This document shows, in pieces, positions 19,700 through 30,670 of a stretch of 64,000 nt of DNA (position 1 is the stretch's first letter; each line of letters opens with the position of its first letter). Under the pieces are notes generated by a model. The model was not told the DNA's origin and did not search any database. It was given only the letters and a program-made list of their open reading frames with translations. Source of the stretch: Paratrimastix pyriformis (Eukaryota; Preaxostyla; Paratrimastigidae); contig JAPMOS010000091.1 of NCBI GenBank assembly GCA_027972325.1, forward strand, positions 62,501 through 126,500, written 5' to 3'. The position numbers and the translations under genes are program-made.

Positions 19700-20845
19700 A
19701 TGATTCAGTGGAATTCTTTGGATAGTGAAAGTAAGTTCATCAATGCTTTTCAACAGAACAATGCCAGTTACATCAGGTTGACGTTAAAAATGGACTTTAT
19801 ATCAAAACGTCGATATGAGAATTTGATGAAGGTAGATGGTGAAGACAGAAAGCGTGAGTTAAAGGCATTATATGCTAAGTTACGTGTTGAAATGCCGTTA
19901 CGTGGAGGAAGTAAGACGAGAGCCTTTTACAGTGATTTCACGGTGCCACAGGCATTAACTTTTGCACACTCCAACAACTTTGACTTTGATTCATATACGG
20001 AGTTTTTTCCGGCAATAGCTAAATCAACTACTGAGGCACAGTTCCAAAAGTGTGTAAACTGTTCGAAGATTGAGTCATGTGCTAAAAATTGGGACTGTCT
20101 GAAAGACATTGAAGATTCAGCCCCTAAAGAGTTATCTGAATGTGAAAAAGGAGTTCAAAACATTATCAAAATGAATGATTCATACCTAAAACAGATGGAT
20201 GACTATTATGCTAAGTTTGATAAATGGAAAGATGAATACGACAAATGGTATTTTATGAATGATTCGATTCAATACATCCATGCAACAATCACGGGCTTAT
20301 GGAATATTGATTCAATTGCCTTCAGCCTGATGACTGATAAGGACAAATACATTGCATCAACTATAAAGCAGAATGGACTCGATTTATCAAACCTTAATGT
20401 CCAATCATGTGAATGGAGTGAGTTAAACCGTCAGAACAAAACGGGTGAATTCATGATGACCTTTTATTATAAGCCTGAGTACTTATCACAACGAATAGCA
20501 CAAATTAATGTAAATAAGCCTGAGATGCCATCAAAACCGCAATGGGGTGACTTAGTTTGCGTTGATTGTCGTAATGTAATAGATTGGAAGAATGTAGGCA
20601 CATTAACAAATGTCCAAATACAACAACTTAATGAATGTGTTGTAAATGCAAAGAAAGAAAAAGAAGATGATAAAAAGCCCGACACTCCTGAAGAGCCGAC
20701 GGAGCCTGTAACTCCTGAAGAGCCTATTACTCCTGTCGAACCAATTCCTCCTGTAACACCTGTAACACCCGACACTGAATCTACTAATTACACACCATAT
20801 CTACTGTTTGGTGCTGTCATATTTACATTAACATCGATCCTCTGA
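19700..20845 (+). CDS. Stalked single-TM protein (element A)
   Basis: 381 residues. The ectodomain-like part is rich in Cys (KCVNCSKIESCAKNWDC, residues 113-129) and aromatic residues. FMMTFYYKPEYLSQRIAQIN then a Pro-rich segment matches FMTFYQYPNNAAIVRFYSEL plus a Pro-rich segment in element B's 419-residue protein. A Pro/Thr/Glu stalk (residues ~325-360) leads to a C-terminal TM (YLLFGAVIFTLTSIL). It is divergent with the L1R-like gene, 47 bases apart. It is probably a virion surface or entry protein. A poxvirus A16/G9/J5-like role was considered because of the Cys-rich, C-terminal-TM layout, but is unproven. Confidence 0.55.
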   Translation: MIQWNSLDSESKFINAFQQNNASYIRLTLKMDFISKRRYENLMKVDGEDRKRELKALYAKLRVEMPLRGGSKTRAFYSDFTVPQALTFAHSNNFDFDSYTEFFPAIAKSTTEAQFQKCVNCSKIESCAKNWDCLKDIEDSAPKELSECEKGVQNIIKMNDSYLKQMDDYYAKFDKWKDEYDKWYFMNDSIQYIHATITGLWNIDSIAFSLMTDKDKYIASTIKQNGLDLSNLNVQSCEWSELNRQNKTGEFMMTFYYKPEYLSQRIAQINVNKPEMPSKPQWGDLVCVDCRNVIDWKNVGTLTNVQIQQLNECVVNAKKEKEDDKKPDTPEEPTEPVTPEEPITPVEPIPPVTPVTPDTESTNYTPYLLFGAVIFTLTSIL

Positions 20846-20874
20846 AAATTTCTCGTGTATTATTATTGAAGACA

Positions 20875-21519
20875 ATGGATACTTCCAAGGAACCACGTAA
20901 GTCAAAAGGTACACATCGACGAAGAGCTGCGCACATCGCACAGTTTGATGATGAGACAGAGGAAATTGTAGCTATTTGTGCGGCTGTCATGTCTAAAATG
21001 ACAGGAAAACAAGTGTTGTATGACGCCGCAATCATTCAAGCCGCCGGTCAATATGAGATGTCACCTCTTGGTAGTTATAGAAGGATCGCTAAAAAAGCAG
21101 TCAAAGGAGCAAGAGATGAGAAAAAGGAGATTGATATGGCTGTCAAAGTGGTAAAAGATAGATTAGAAAAAGAACGTGCTGAATACCTAAAATCACAGGC
21201 TAAGATTGATGCTGAAAGAGAACGAATGGCAAGGGAACACCCTGAATTACTTCCATCGATTGAGATTCCTCCAATTTACGCAATTCCGACGCTACCTCCT
21301 CCAACTACTGGTGGGGCACCAATGCATGCGCCTACTACGGGCGGTAGACCGACATCTGTATCATTATTGCCTCCTGCACCTGCACCTGGAAATGCTGGAC
21401 TTATTGATTATGAAGAACCTGAGGAAGAACCTGGTGAAGGCTACACTGGTGCTATAACTGCTGCACGATTAGAAGAACTGAGAAAACGTGAAGAACATCC
21501 TGCCGGAGCTGGATTCTAA
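20875..21519 (+). CDS. Unknown helical protein with Pro/Gly-rich tail (element A)
   Basis: Start placed at MDTSKEPRKSKG. The N-terminus is basic. Residues ~25-75 are a helical domain (EIVAICAAVMSKMTGKQVLYDAA). A long charged helix follows, then a Pro/Thr/Gly linker containing two TTGG repeats and an acidic EPEEEPGEGYTG tail. No TM. No family recognised; its place between membrane and capsid genes suggests a virion part. Confidence 0.55.
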   Translation: MDTSKEPRKSKGTHRRRAAHIAQFDDETEEIVAICAAVMSKMTGKQVLYDAAIIQAAGQYEMSPLGSYRRIAKKAVKGARDEKKEIDMAVKVVKDRLEKERAEYLKSQAKIDAERERMAREHPELLPSIEIPPIYAIPTLPPPTTGGAPMHAPTTGGRPTSVSLLPPAPAPGNAGLIDYEEPEEEPGEGYTGAITAARLEELRKREEHPAGAGF

Positions 21520-21615
21520 ATGAATCGTTGTGCACTATTTTAAACTTGAATATTCATATCTACTTAGATATAAATAGGAATCAAAATGGATTATGAGCTT
21601 CGCTAAGATTTAAGT

Positions 21616-22427
21616 TTATACTCCTGGATGTGCTGGATCCTTTGGTTCTGGAGCTTTTGGAATTTTCATCCATTCAAAAGCGCTGAACTTTTCCTTTAAT
21701 TTGTCAACAGACACGGCTCCTGACTTTGGAATAATCCTGTTGAGGATGTTGGCTTCTGCTGCAAGGTTAGCCTGGAAAAGCTTCGCAAGGTCTGCACCAA
21801 ACGTATCGCTGTCATTCATACTCTGAATTAATGCGGCAAGTTCTGCCATTTCTGTTCTCAGTCCTTCAACGATTTTTGATTGAGCACCATACTTTTGACA
21901 AATTCCGGCAATGTTTCCTGGCATTCTTTGTATTGTGCAACAAGAGCTGTATATTTAAGTGCCGTGTCATTTTCCAATGCCTTTGCATAAAACGGTTGTG
22001 TGATTTTTGGTGCTTCATGATGCATCCGTAGTGCCCGCTTAAAGATCGCTTCATCGATTGGAATCTGTTCAAATGCTGACACTGTACGTCCAATCAGTTC
22101 ATGAACTGTTCGTTTATCATCATCCGCTTTGTATGGATGTTGCTGTAATGCAAGTGCCCAATACGTATCACCTGTTCGATAAAAACGGTATATCCCGAGT
22201 TCAAAATCTTCATTTGCCTTCATTTCCGGCTGAGTCACATACATTTGTTCCGGGTTAAGCAATCCATCTGTCTTATTAATTTGTTGTAAGTTGTCAATTA
22301 TGGCACTTCCACCACCCATTTGTTTTGACATGGCTTTGACTATGTAATCTGCCTTCTTTGTCCATGATGAACCATGAGGTGCTGATTCACCTGGTGCTGC
22401 ATAAGATGAACGTTTTCGTTGTGGCAT
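21616..22427 (-). pseudogene. Unknown protein(s) of element A, minus strand
   Basis: A coding-like stretch on the minus strand. The part starting at 22427 (MPQRKRSSYAAPGESAPHG) is basic then mixed, with an IYRFYRTGDTYWALAL segment. The part at 21616-21924 is helical with a Pro-rich end. The two may be one ancestral gene; this is not asserted. No family recognised and no clear counterpart in element B. Confidence 0.45.
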
Positions 22428-22500
22428 TCGTTACTAATATAATTGATGGAGAAAAAAATACTTCGATTATTTTTCCCTGCTTATATTATTACATTCAACA

Positions 22501-22779
22501 ATGAAAGTCAAAACTGCTACAGATGAGTCACCTGAGGTGCCTTCAGACCTGCCACTTGACACTAAGTTTCATATTGTTACTGTCCTCTTCGAAATAGCAA
22601 AATTTAAACCAAATCAATGTCGCACATGGTTAAAAAAGCATAAATTAGTACCAATTAAACGGGTTCATAAAACTGCTACAGTCTTCAGATACAGAATACG
22701 AGAGACTCCATCCTTAGGCGTGTTCTTCACAAAAGACTTAGGAAATGGTATTAAACTCGTGCTCCAAAAGCTCTCTTAA
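22501..22779 (+). CDS. Small basic protein (element A)
   Basis: 92 residues, Lys/Arg-rich, with a helix-turn-helix-like pattern (KPNQCRTWLKKHKLVPIKRV). No TM or cysteines. It is divergent from the 22427 gene with ~70 AT-rich bases between. It could be a DNA-binding regulator, judged only by charge and pattern. Looks whole. Confidence 0.5.
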   Translation: MKVKTATDESPEVPSDLPLDTKFHIVTVLFEIAKFKPNQCRTWLKKHKLVPIKRVHKTATVFRYRIRETPSLGVFFTKDLGNGIKLVLQKLS

Positions 22780-22781
22780 TC

Positions 22782-23356
22782 TCAATCCACTCTAAATAAC
22801 ATGTTTACAGTCACTACATCAGTTGTAGGTTGTCCTGTTTCATCCAATATCGAATAGTCATAAGTTCTCGTTAACGTTGATGTTGGTGACAATTCGAGTC
22901 CTTTGTTATCTATTCCAACGAAAACTGGAATTGCGGCTTCACTCGTCACATTATTAATGATTTGATCAGTGTATAAGCCCCGGATTACTACAAAATACCT
23001 ACTTCTGGTGACTGAATTGGTGACAAGATGAGTGCCTATAAGAGTTAGGTAATTTGGATTTTTGTTCATCCACTGGTTCAAAATGAGTGTTTTCTGAGTT
23101 GAGTCAAGGTTTATTGAGAGGAACATGATGCGTTTCATACAAATCATGCATAAAAAGTTTCATCTGTCACAAAAAATTTTTGACATGAGATATCGCATGT
23201 TGACAGAATGGTGACATACTCAATCTGACACGATATTCTGAGAGGTTTTTGTGTGTAGTTGAGGGCTCCAATGTTGATATTTGCCTCGTTTTCACTTAAT
23301 TGTGATGCAACCTTAACTTTACTGAATCGTGAGGTTGACTTAGAAATTTTCACCAT
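22782..23356 (-). pseudogene. MCP-adjacent protein, minor capsid or penton candidate (element A)
   Basis: The 121-codon frame at 22782-23147 ends YDYSILDETGQPTTDVVTV followed by NMLFRVD. Element B's 129-residue protein, directly before its MCP, has RVLDPVTRQPTTDTIHSICLVF at the same place, so the two are homologous. A short frame at 23144-23356 (MVKISKSTSRFSKVKV) adjoins it. Size, beta-rich character and position next to the MCP suit a single-jelly-roll minor capsid (penton) protein; this is inference. Fossil state. Confidence 0.5.
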
Positions 23357-23768
23357 TTTTGCCTATACAAAACGGTAACTCGTGACAGAGCGTAGATCGA
23401 CGTTCACAGCCACGGCTTTTTCGAAACAGCACCATATGAATAAGATAGCTCGACATTTACTAAGAAATCTGACAGTTACTTAACGTGCACGAGGCTGCAC
23501 AAGTTTTGACGCGTTCAATTTTCAATACAAACTGAACTTCATCCTTATATCCAAATTGTTGTCCTGACACTAAATGTAAGTGTCTGGGCTTATTTTAAAC
23601 ATAGGAAACAGTGATTTTTCATGCTCAGATGTGGTACTGTCATAGTACTTCGAGTCGATGTCAAAAAGTGATATCTCATGTCAAAGGTGAGAAACCTGAA
23701 GGTGTGACTTTTTCTTCATTCCTACATGTTTCCTTACATAACTAACGGGTTCTACCGAGTTGAATCAC
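23357..23768. other. Non-coding gap before the element A MCP
   Basis: 412 bases between the minor-capsid candidate and the MCP 3' end. No frame with a recognisable product. It contains scattered AT-rich stretches but no clear repeat. Confidence 0.4.
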
Positions 23769-24977
23769 TTAGTTTTTGTGTTCTACAGTCAAAGTGCCTT
23801 GTTTTGTGTTATATCGATACCATGCCCGTCCGTAAGCTAATACATTCAAAGTACAGTTGTGAGGCAATCCTGCTGTGAAAGTCACGACTAATTTAGGGTT
23901 AGAATACTCTTTTAGCACAATGGTACCATACACATTACCGTATGATTCAATATCGTCATCTTTGCTTGGTAGTCCTGAAAAGCGTAGAGTGTAGATGTTC
24001 TTGTCAAATGCCTTGCGGAAATACATCATCTGTTGGAATTCTTGCGATTTAGCACTAATGGCTGTATCTGGATAGTTCTTGTTGTCAACAGAAAGGTGAT
24101 ATTCCGAGATATAGGCTGTTCCGGTGAATGGTGCTCCTGTCGTGTCATCAGACAGATACATTGACAGATACTCAACTTCATCGAATGGTAGGTCACATGT
24201 TATTGATGTGGCACCTTGTGAAATTAGATACTTGGTTGAATCAACGAATTCATTCTGTACTGTAACCATTCCTGCTTCATCCATATTGCTCCGTAGAATT
24301 GCCTTCTTCTCATCTTCATGCATTGTCATGTAGTTAGCTACGAGTTCAACATCGAGGAAAGTGTTGGTTAATGTAGCTCCAACTGTGGAAGATGATGCAA
24401 TTTCTGATATAGGGGCTATTTCTACTTCAAAATAGGGATTTGCTTGTAAGATGTCGAGCCGTAGAGGGTTAAAGTCAATGAATGGATTTGGTATGTAAAT
24501 CAGTCCTTCCTGTTGTTGCGATGGATCAATGTCTGTGCCGGTTGCTCCAATACGTGCGTTCTGCATCATCAGTGATTTGCGTTCCTGTATGGCACGCTGG
24601 TAATATTGATATATACCTGCACTGTCCAACTTGTATATTTCACGTCCTTGGTGCTTAAACTTAAGGGATTTGATGAGCTTCATCATGTATCCACCTACGT
24701 AAGTCACCGTGCCGGCTGATGCTGTAGTAGCTCCGAGTCTGATGTGTAGGTGTATGTCATTACCTGAGAGTAGTCCGCTGTATTTATTAATGTCAAACTG
24801 TGCGACACTTCCAAATGATATTTGCCGGTTAGGCTTGATTACTACCGGGTCCGTTACAATCTTAGGCTTGCGTATCTTAGTGGTTTTGTCATCCGTAAAC
24901 TCATTGATTTTGATTGCATTCCTTTCGAGGTCTGAGTTCTGTGTAGTGTGTGATTTTAGAATAATAGCCGTTGCCAT
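23769..24977 (-). CDS. Major capsid protein, double jelly-roll type (element A)
   Basis: 402 residues, within the usual size for Polinton-like MCPs. Beta-rich throughout. The N-terminal part has KPNRQISFGSVAQFDINKYSGLL, a short strand leading into the first barrel. YMMKLIKSLKFKHQGREIY carries the typical charged turn. The end, PKLVVTFTAGLPHNCTLNVLAYG, resembles the end of B's 418-residue protein (ILHITLKNATTAQMRLHVLF). The layout, with ATPase and minor-capsid candidate beside it on the same strand, supports the MCP call. It looks whole. The family call rests on size, fold pattern and context. Confidence 0.72.
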   Translation of the reverse strand: MATAIILKSHTTQNSDLERNAIKINEFTDDKTTKIRKPKIVTDPVVIKPNRQISFGSVAQFDINKYSGLLSGNDIHLHIRLGATTASAGTVTYVGGYMMKLIKSLKFKHQGREIYKLDSAGIYQYYQRAIQERKSLMMQNARIGATGTDIDPSQQQEGLIYIPNPFIDFNPLRLDILQANPYFEVEIAPISEIASSSTVGATLTNTFLDVELVANYMTMHEDEKKAILRSNMDEAGMVTVQNEFVDSTKYLISQGATSITCDLPFDEVEYLSMYLSDDTTGAPFTGTAYISEYHLSVDNKNYPDTAISAKSQEFQQMMYFRKAFDKNIYTLRFSGLPSKDDDIESYGNVYGTIVLKEYSNPKLVVTFTAGLPHNCTLNVLAYGRAWYRYNTKQGTLTVEHKN

Positions 24978-25035
24978 AGTGTGATAATTAATATCATACT
25001 AAGATAAAAAAATACTCAAATTATAAAAATCTTAC

Positions 25036-26088
25036 CTATTTGCTGCTCGACACTTGTTCTTCAACCATTTTTACCTTGGTTCTGTAGCCTTCTCTCATCT
25101 CCCAATAGGCATTGTAAAGGTTAAGGTAATTGTCATGTAACAAAGGCTTGATCACCAAAATGTTGTGGTCTGCTGTCACTTTCTCGAATAGTTCTAAGAA
25201 ATCTGCCTTCTTCATACACGACATATAATCATGATAAATCATGTCTTTCACTGAGTCATTCTTGGTGTAATGGACAAAACAGTAATTGGTGTTCTGCCTT
25301 GTTCTTGGTGAAATACCTGTTGGAATTTGTGTTGTAAGAATGACTGAGATGTTGTATCTTCTGTGATTGCAAAACAGACTGCCTAAAATATTACTTTGGT
25401 GTAACTTGTTGTTGCCATCTAAGATATCGTCGAATATCAATAAGACTGACTTTTTACCTTTTGTCTTCTCTTGGAACTTGATGAGCTTCTCAATGAATAA
25501 TGGTGTCTCATCATCGTCAAAGCCTCCAAAACATCTGTCATCTGGAATGTTCCCTAACTCTTTCTGATATCTGTCTTTATTGTCTTGTGCAACTGTAAAT
25601 AGGTAGATCTTGTCGATCTCACTTCGTATCTGCTTTATAATGGAGAGAACTGATGTCGTTTTACCACTCTCTTTCATACCATAATGTAGTGAAATAAAAG
25701 GCTCTTTCTTGTTTTTGAACCTATCTACAATCTCTAATGAACTGAACTTAGGCATTTTGACATTACCTACCTTGACAATGCTTGCATCATCTTCTTTTAC
25801 TTCAGGTGGAATAAAGACAACTTGTTTCTGCTCAATTTGCTCATCTTCTTCAACTTTCTGCTCTTCTACTTCCGCCTTCTTCAATTTCTTCTCTTTCTTA
25901 TCTTTAGTTACCTTCTCTTTCTTCTCTTTCTTCTCTTTTGGAGGAGCACATTTATGCTTCTTAAGCCACTTCTCACTCTTATATTCTTTCCCACACTCAG
26001 GACACTTATAAACTGTAATGTCCATATCCTTATGGACATTCGAATGAATGGTTTCACCATTCTTTGCCTTAACTGAGTCAGACGACAT
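25036..26088 (-). CDS. A32-like packaging ATPase with N-terminal C2H2 finger (element A)
   Basis: 350 residues. Residues ~29-50 form a C2H2-type finger (YKCPECGKEYKSEKWLKKHKC). A Lys/Glu-rich linker follows. The FtsK-HerA-like ATPase domain begins near residue 128: Walker A is YGMKESGKTTSV, Walker B LLIFDDIL, and TTQ the sensor motif. It pumps DNA into capsids in Polintons and giant viruses. It looks whole. In element B the finger is instead attached to a different gene. The start is supported by a minus-strand TCTA motif 25 bases upstream in the shared divergent promoter with 26155. Confidence 0.85.
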   Translation of the reverse strand: MSSDSVKAKNGETIHSNVHKDMDITVYKCPECGKEYKSEKWLKKHKCAPPKEKKEKKEKVTKDKKEKKLKKAEVEEQKVEEDEQIEQKQVVFIPPEVKEDDASIVKVGNVKMPKFSSLEIVDRFKNKKEPFISLHYGMKESGKTTSVLSIIKQIRSEIDKIYLFTVAQDNKDRYQKELGNIPDDRCFGGFDDDETPLFIEKLIKFQEKTKGKKSVLLIFDDILDGNNKLHQSNILGSLFCNHRRYNISVILTTQIPTGISPRTRQNTNYCFVHYTKNDSVKDMIYHDYMSCMKKADFLELFEKVTADHNILVIKPLLHDNYLNLYNAYWEMREGYRTKVKMVEEQVSSSK

Positions 26089-26154
26089 TTTGAATTGTAA
26101 CTATAATCTATATAGAAAAAATATTTTGTGTGTGAACTGTATTAGTTAACTAAT
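26089..26154. promoter_or_regulatory. Divergent AT-rich promoter with TCTA motifs on both strands
   Basis: 66 AT-rich bases between the ATPase and the acidic gene. A plus-strand TCTA is at 26107-26110 and a minus-strand one at 26113-26116. The same AT-flanked TCTA occurs 15-25 bases before the starts at 5258, 6881, 27698, 31341 and near 8293. The form resembles the late promoter described for Cafeteria roenbergensis virus and shared by its virophage mavirus. Confidence 0.45.
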
Positions 26155-27153
26155 ATGTCTGACAGTGTATCTGAATCTGATGAGGATTTACAGTCTTTTG
26201 TCTCTTCATCGAGTGAAATATCTATACCTTATGGAGATGATGAAAATAGTGAAGATTCTCAAAGTGTCAATGATGATGCCTCAGTTGAATCAAATACTGA
26301 TACTGAGGAGTCTGATGATGACTCAAAAGATGAGTCTAAAGAAGAGCCTAAAGAAAAATCGTCGGATGAACTGATTGATAATATGGACTTCCTTCTTCGT
26401 AAAGACCAACTACACAATGAAATACCTGATGGTAAAATTGTGTTTAAGACAAAGGAACAAGTCGAAACTGAACAAAAACTCATGCAACAGGCTGTAGAAG
26501 AATTCGAACAACAACAGGAACAAGCAAAACAAGCACTCAAAGCACGTCCAAGAGCACCTCGTGCAATTCATTTCCCTAAGCCTCCAAAGAAACCTAAGAA
26601 GGCAAAGATTTCACTCAAACGTGAAAACGACATCAATGAGCTGCTCGTACTGACTAATCAACTCGGTATGGACCAAGAAAAATACAATGTGGCATTCTTC
26701 GCCGCAATGTCTGATGATGAACTGATGCAATTCAAAATTGACCTCTTTAAAGTTGTTGATGCAAAAATGGATGAATCCTTTCACAGTAGCAAACATGTAA
26801 CTGAAATGCTGCTTAAGACTGCTGATATAACTGAAAAGATAATGCCTAAATACCTTCATGGTTATCGTGACTCATTGGAATGTTCTCAAGAGGAGATTCA
26901 AAAATGCCTCGATGAAATGATTAAGAATGGTGATATGGAAGGCTTATTAAAGTCTAAGATGATGCAACCTAAGTATCAATTGATGATGATTCTCGGTGGA
27001 AACTTACTCGGACAAGTCAGTTCTAATATGAAAGCCGCTAAGTCTGTTGTCGTTAAAGCAAAAGAAACCCTCGACACTGTCCAAAAAAACTCACCCGTGT
27101 CGCAAACTGTATTACCACGTTCGGCTACATCGGAATCGGATGTCTTCTTCTAA
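26155..27153 (+). CDS. Acidic N-terminus plus helical domain, conserved (LSDEEL family; element A)
   Basis: 332 residues. The first ~75 are Asp/Glu/Ser-rich. A basic Pro-rich patch (PRAPRAIHFPKPPKKPKKAK) follows. The C-terminal ~170-residue helical domain includes LGMDQEKYNVAFFAAMSDDELMQFKIDL, which matches LGVKDILEADLRGLSDEELESYHSDL in element B at 48998-49552. It is beside the ATPase in both elements. A packaging, scaffold or core protein is possible. No known family. Confidence 0.6.
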   Translation: MSDSVSESDEDLQSFVSSSSEISIPYGDDENSEDSQSVNDDASVESNTDTEESDDDSKDESKEEPKEKSSDELIDNMDFLLRKDQLHNEIPDGKIVFKTKEQVETEQKLMQQAVEEFEQQQEQAKQALKARPRAPRAIHFPKPPKKPKKAKISLKRENDINELLVLTNQLGMDQEKYNVAFFAAMSDDELMQFKIDLFKVVDAKMDESFHSSKHVTEMLLKTADITEKIMPKYLHGYRDSLECSQEEIQKCLDEMIKNGDMEGLLKSKMMQPKYQLMMILGGNLLGQVSSNMKAAKSVVVKAKETLDTVQKNSPVSQTVLPRSATSESDVFF

Positions 27154-27165
27154 TCACAACTAAGT

Positions 27166-27633
27166 ATGTCTTCTTCTCCTAATTCTTATTTGTCCTTAAT
27201 TTTTTTATCCATGAATAGTATTGAATCATTCATGGCTTCTGACACTAAATCTGCAATCGACCTAAAAGACATCACCATCAAATCAATCAGTGGTGTCTCA
27301 TTGTATTGGCTTATCACTAAAACTCTGTCACTGCGGAGTGATTATGCTGACTATCTAAATGTCGGGCTGGCTGGAGCTGGTGGACTTACAATTGTGGCTC
27401 CTATTCTACAAAATCTCCTCGATGGAAGAGACCTGATGGCTGGATTATCATTCGACTCAACCATGCTAAAGAATGCTCTCGTTGATGGTGGCATGTCAAT
27501 GGCTGTGTATCTGGCTCTTCGTTTTGCATTCGGTTCAAAACTTGATGTGAGTCTGCTCAATCGTTATGTAGGTGTAATTTGCTCTGTAATTGGCGGTGAC
27601 ATGATTCGTCCTTACATCCTCTCTAAGCTATAA
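27166..27633 (+). CDS. Small multi-helix membrane protein (element A)
   Basis: 155 residues, perhaps starting at a later Met (MASDTKSA, codon 23). Hydrophobic segments include GVSLYWLITKTL, YLNVGLAGAGGLTIVAPIL and a C-terminal VICSVIGGDMI. The middle one resembles FIAGIMAGGLAFMAPTIV in B's 63-residue protein. It probably lies in a virion or host membrane. Looks whole. Confidence 0.5.
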   Translation: MSSSPNSYLSLIFLSMNSIESFMASDTKSAIDLKDITIKSISGVSLYWLITKTLSLRSDYADYLNVGLAGAGGLTIVAPILQNLLDGRDLMAGLSFDSTMLKNALVDGGMSMAVYLALRFAFGSKLDVSLLNRYVGVICSVIGGDMIRPYILSKL

Positions 27634-27697
27634 ACTTATCGTCAATCAACACCTTAATCTTTTCATGTTTTTGTATTTTTCTATTGCGGTTATATAG

Positions 27698-30446
27698 ATG
27701 GAACCACAAAAGAAAGTCATCTTTACTGACAGAATCTCTCTCGCTAACACTTTTGGTTACGATAGAGTAGCTGTCGAAACTCAGAACGAAAATCCTCTTG
27801 AACTTAGATGTGATGCTGTATTAAAGAAAGATGTAACTATTGATGGAGAAACAGTGTTAGGAAACAATCTTACAATCAATGGCGGCACTCATACAGTCAA
27901 TGGTGAAACTACGTTTAATGGACTTGTCAAATTCAATAGTGATGTCATTTTGCCTTCTGCTCCTATTCCTGACATGTCAATTGGACAACTGTCTAATGTG
28001 GATGTGTCAACTGGACTTGTCGATAAACAAATACTGCTTTATGATGCTACTTCCTCAATGCTGGAAGAATTCTGCTGCAAATGAATCAACCACTGCTAAA
28101 TACAATACCATCACAGAAATGTCTGCCGGTAATGGCACTTCAGTTAATAATGTTCTTCTGGCTTCTGGAAAAATCACCGCAACTAATGCACAAATCACCT
28201 CTTTTACCACCGCTGGATTGGTTCATTGTGACGCCTCTGGAAATATGTCATCATCAACTTTGATAAATTCTGATATTACTGATGGCACAATTAATGATTC
28301 TAAACTTAACACTATTAGCACCGCTGGAAAAATAGCTAACTCTGCTACAACTGCTACTGATGCAAGTTCTGCCTCCACTATTGTTCTTAGAAATGCAAGT
28401 GGTGACACTAAAGTAAACAATCTCTCTGCAAACACTGTATTAGCAAACTCTGTCAAATCAGTGACTTCTGGAAACTTAGACATTCAATCAAATGGTAATG
28501 TAAACATTGATATTGATAATGACAATAATGAAACGGGCAAAAACTTCACTGTAACTACAAACAATGGCGCCTCTACATTGTTCCAAGTGAATGATGCTGG
28601 AAAAATTATCATTCCTACAATGGCTTCTGCTAATATAGTTCATTCCACTGCAACTGGTGAATTGGCTGTATCTAAAATCATATCGACTGATATCGTTGAT
28701 GGAGCTGTGACTGATGCAAAAATAGCCTCTTTATCTATTCCTAATGCGCCTTCAACAATTGTGCAACGTGATGCTAATAGCAAAATATACTGTGCTACTG
28801 TGGTAGCTGATAAAGTGGCTCCTACTGGTGCAACATTGAGTGTTCCTGCTGCTATCTCATGCAATTCTATCACTTCTGGTGCTGTTCTATGCACTGGAAC
28901 TCTAAAGACTACAATAACAGATGCTCCAATCCTCGGAACTGACTCATCTGGATATGTTGTAACTGGTGCTTTTCCACTCGCTGTAACGGCTAATTCAATA
29001 ACAACTACTGGTGGCAACTTAATCATAAACAATCCAATAGCTGTTGACAACATAATTCCTCTTAATACTTCTCTCAAAATAGGTAACTTCACAGTAAATT
29101 CCACTGACACCACATTCGAAAATGCTGATAACACTACCTTCACTATTAAGTCAAAAGGCAACATAAAATACAATAGTGATTACAATGCTAATGACACTTC
29201 TCCAAATCATACATTCACTATTGGCGCAACTGACATGCTTTCTATATATTCCAATAAAGTTAAGACTGCATTTCCATTTGAATGTCCATTTATTGGCTCA
29301 AACACTGGCTCTCTCAAAATATCAATGTATCCTTATGGTAACACAAACTGGGGCATTTATCAAGCAAGCTCTGGTGCAAATGCTGACTTCTCTGGTACTG
29401 GTTCTGCATGCGCCGGCTTTGATATGAACAATGCAATTCGATTCCGTGTCTATGACAGTTCTTCAACTGGAATAATCTTCGAAAACTCAAACAATGTATG
29501 CAACTTCTCTGCAAATGCTAACACTGGTACTTTCTGGACTCGTGGACTGCTGACGGCTGGTGGAAATTTGGCAAGCCCTAAAATCAGTTCACCTGCTTCT
29601 TCCGCAAATCTCGGGCTTAGAATTGGTTTCAATGGAACTGTTGATAACGCCTGGGGCGCTTACATGTCTGCAACCACTTCATTTGACAATTCAACTGCAT
29701 GCGTTGGAAATGATTTCTCTGGTCAAGCACTTCGACTTCGTGCATATAACAATGCTAACTGCGGTATGATATTCGAAAATAGTGACAATGTCATGAACCT
29801 CTCATGCAATGCAAACAGTGGTAATCTTTGGCTACGTGGCATGGCAACACTGAATGGTGGCTTAAAACTACCTAACAACACCTCCGGATATCTATATAGT
29901 GATGCAAATGGTAATATCACCGCAACTACTGTAACTTCCACTTCTGCTCAGTCTCTCGCTGCTAATAGTGGCTCTTCCACTAATATCTCATCGAATAATA
30001 ATCTTATTAACATTTCTGGTGATACTACAAGTTCATACTTTAATGCAAATAACGCTAACTTTGGAGTTGTTTTTAATGTTGGAGGGGCTAATGTGATTAA
30101 CTTTGGTAAGACTCGTGTGACTTCACCTGTCATATTAGCTACTGCTCAATCAACTGGTGATTCTCTGCAAATGTACATCGATACTACTGGAAAAATACAT
30201 GTTCCTACATCCTCAATTCGATACAAGGAAAACGTAATGGATATGGCTGATACGTCATATTTATATAAGTTACGTCCCGTCAATTTCAATTACAAGGCTG
30301 ATGAGAAAAAGGTCAAATGCTATGGTCTAATAGCTGAAGAATGTGTTGATGTATGTCCTGATTTAGTATATTACAAGGATGGCGCTGTTGAAGGTATTCG
30401 ACAAGATCGTTTGCCTTTCATGATGCTCAATGAGATGAAAAACTAA
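27698..30446 (+). pseudogene. Fibre protein with C-terminal S74 chaperone domain (element A)
   Basis: A long Ser/Thr/Asn/Gly-rich beta-repeat shaft with recurring segments (NSDITDGTINDSKL, WGIYQASSGAN, FENSNNVCNFSANANTG and its later copies). The end holds a peptidase S74 (endosialidase intramolecular chaperone) domain: SSIRYKENVMDMADTSYLYK with the Ser/Lys pair, then RPVNFNY, CYGLIAEE and CPDLVYY. In phage fibres this domain trimerises the shaft and then cuts itself off. It matches B's 1048-residue fibre closely at the end. A TCTA motif lies 15 bases before the first ATG. Fossil state. Confidence 0.85.
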
Positions 30447-30478
30447 AGGCACATTGTGATTCACTCACTGATGAAAAC

Positions 30479-30670
30479 ATGTCATTAAAAGCTCAAATAG
30501 AAACACTTAAAACTGCTGTAGCGGAAATCAGACAGATGATTTCTGTTACGTTCGAAACTACTCAACCTTCTTCAATTGATAATGGTAAAATGGCATTCTA
30601 TCTCGCTGATGACTCAACACTGAAGGCTACATGGAAGATAAACAATGTACGACAAGCTACCAATATTTAA
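30479..30670 (+). other. Short coiled-coil frame after the fibre (element A)
   Basis: 63 codons (SLKAQIETLKTAVAEIRQMI), then a polar end. The helix resembles the C-terminal helix following the S74 domain in B (ATIVSLQAQVDDLRSGM), so it is likely a remnant of the fibre locus rather than a separate gene. Confidence 0.45.
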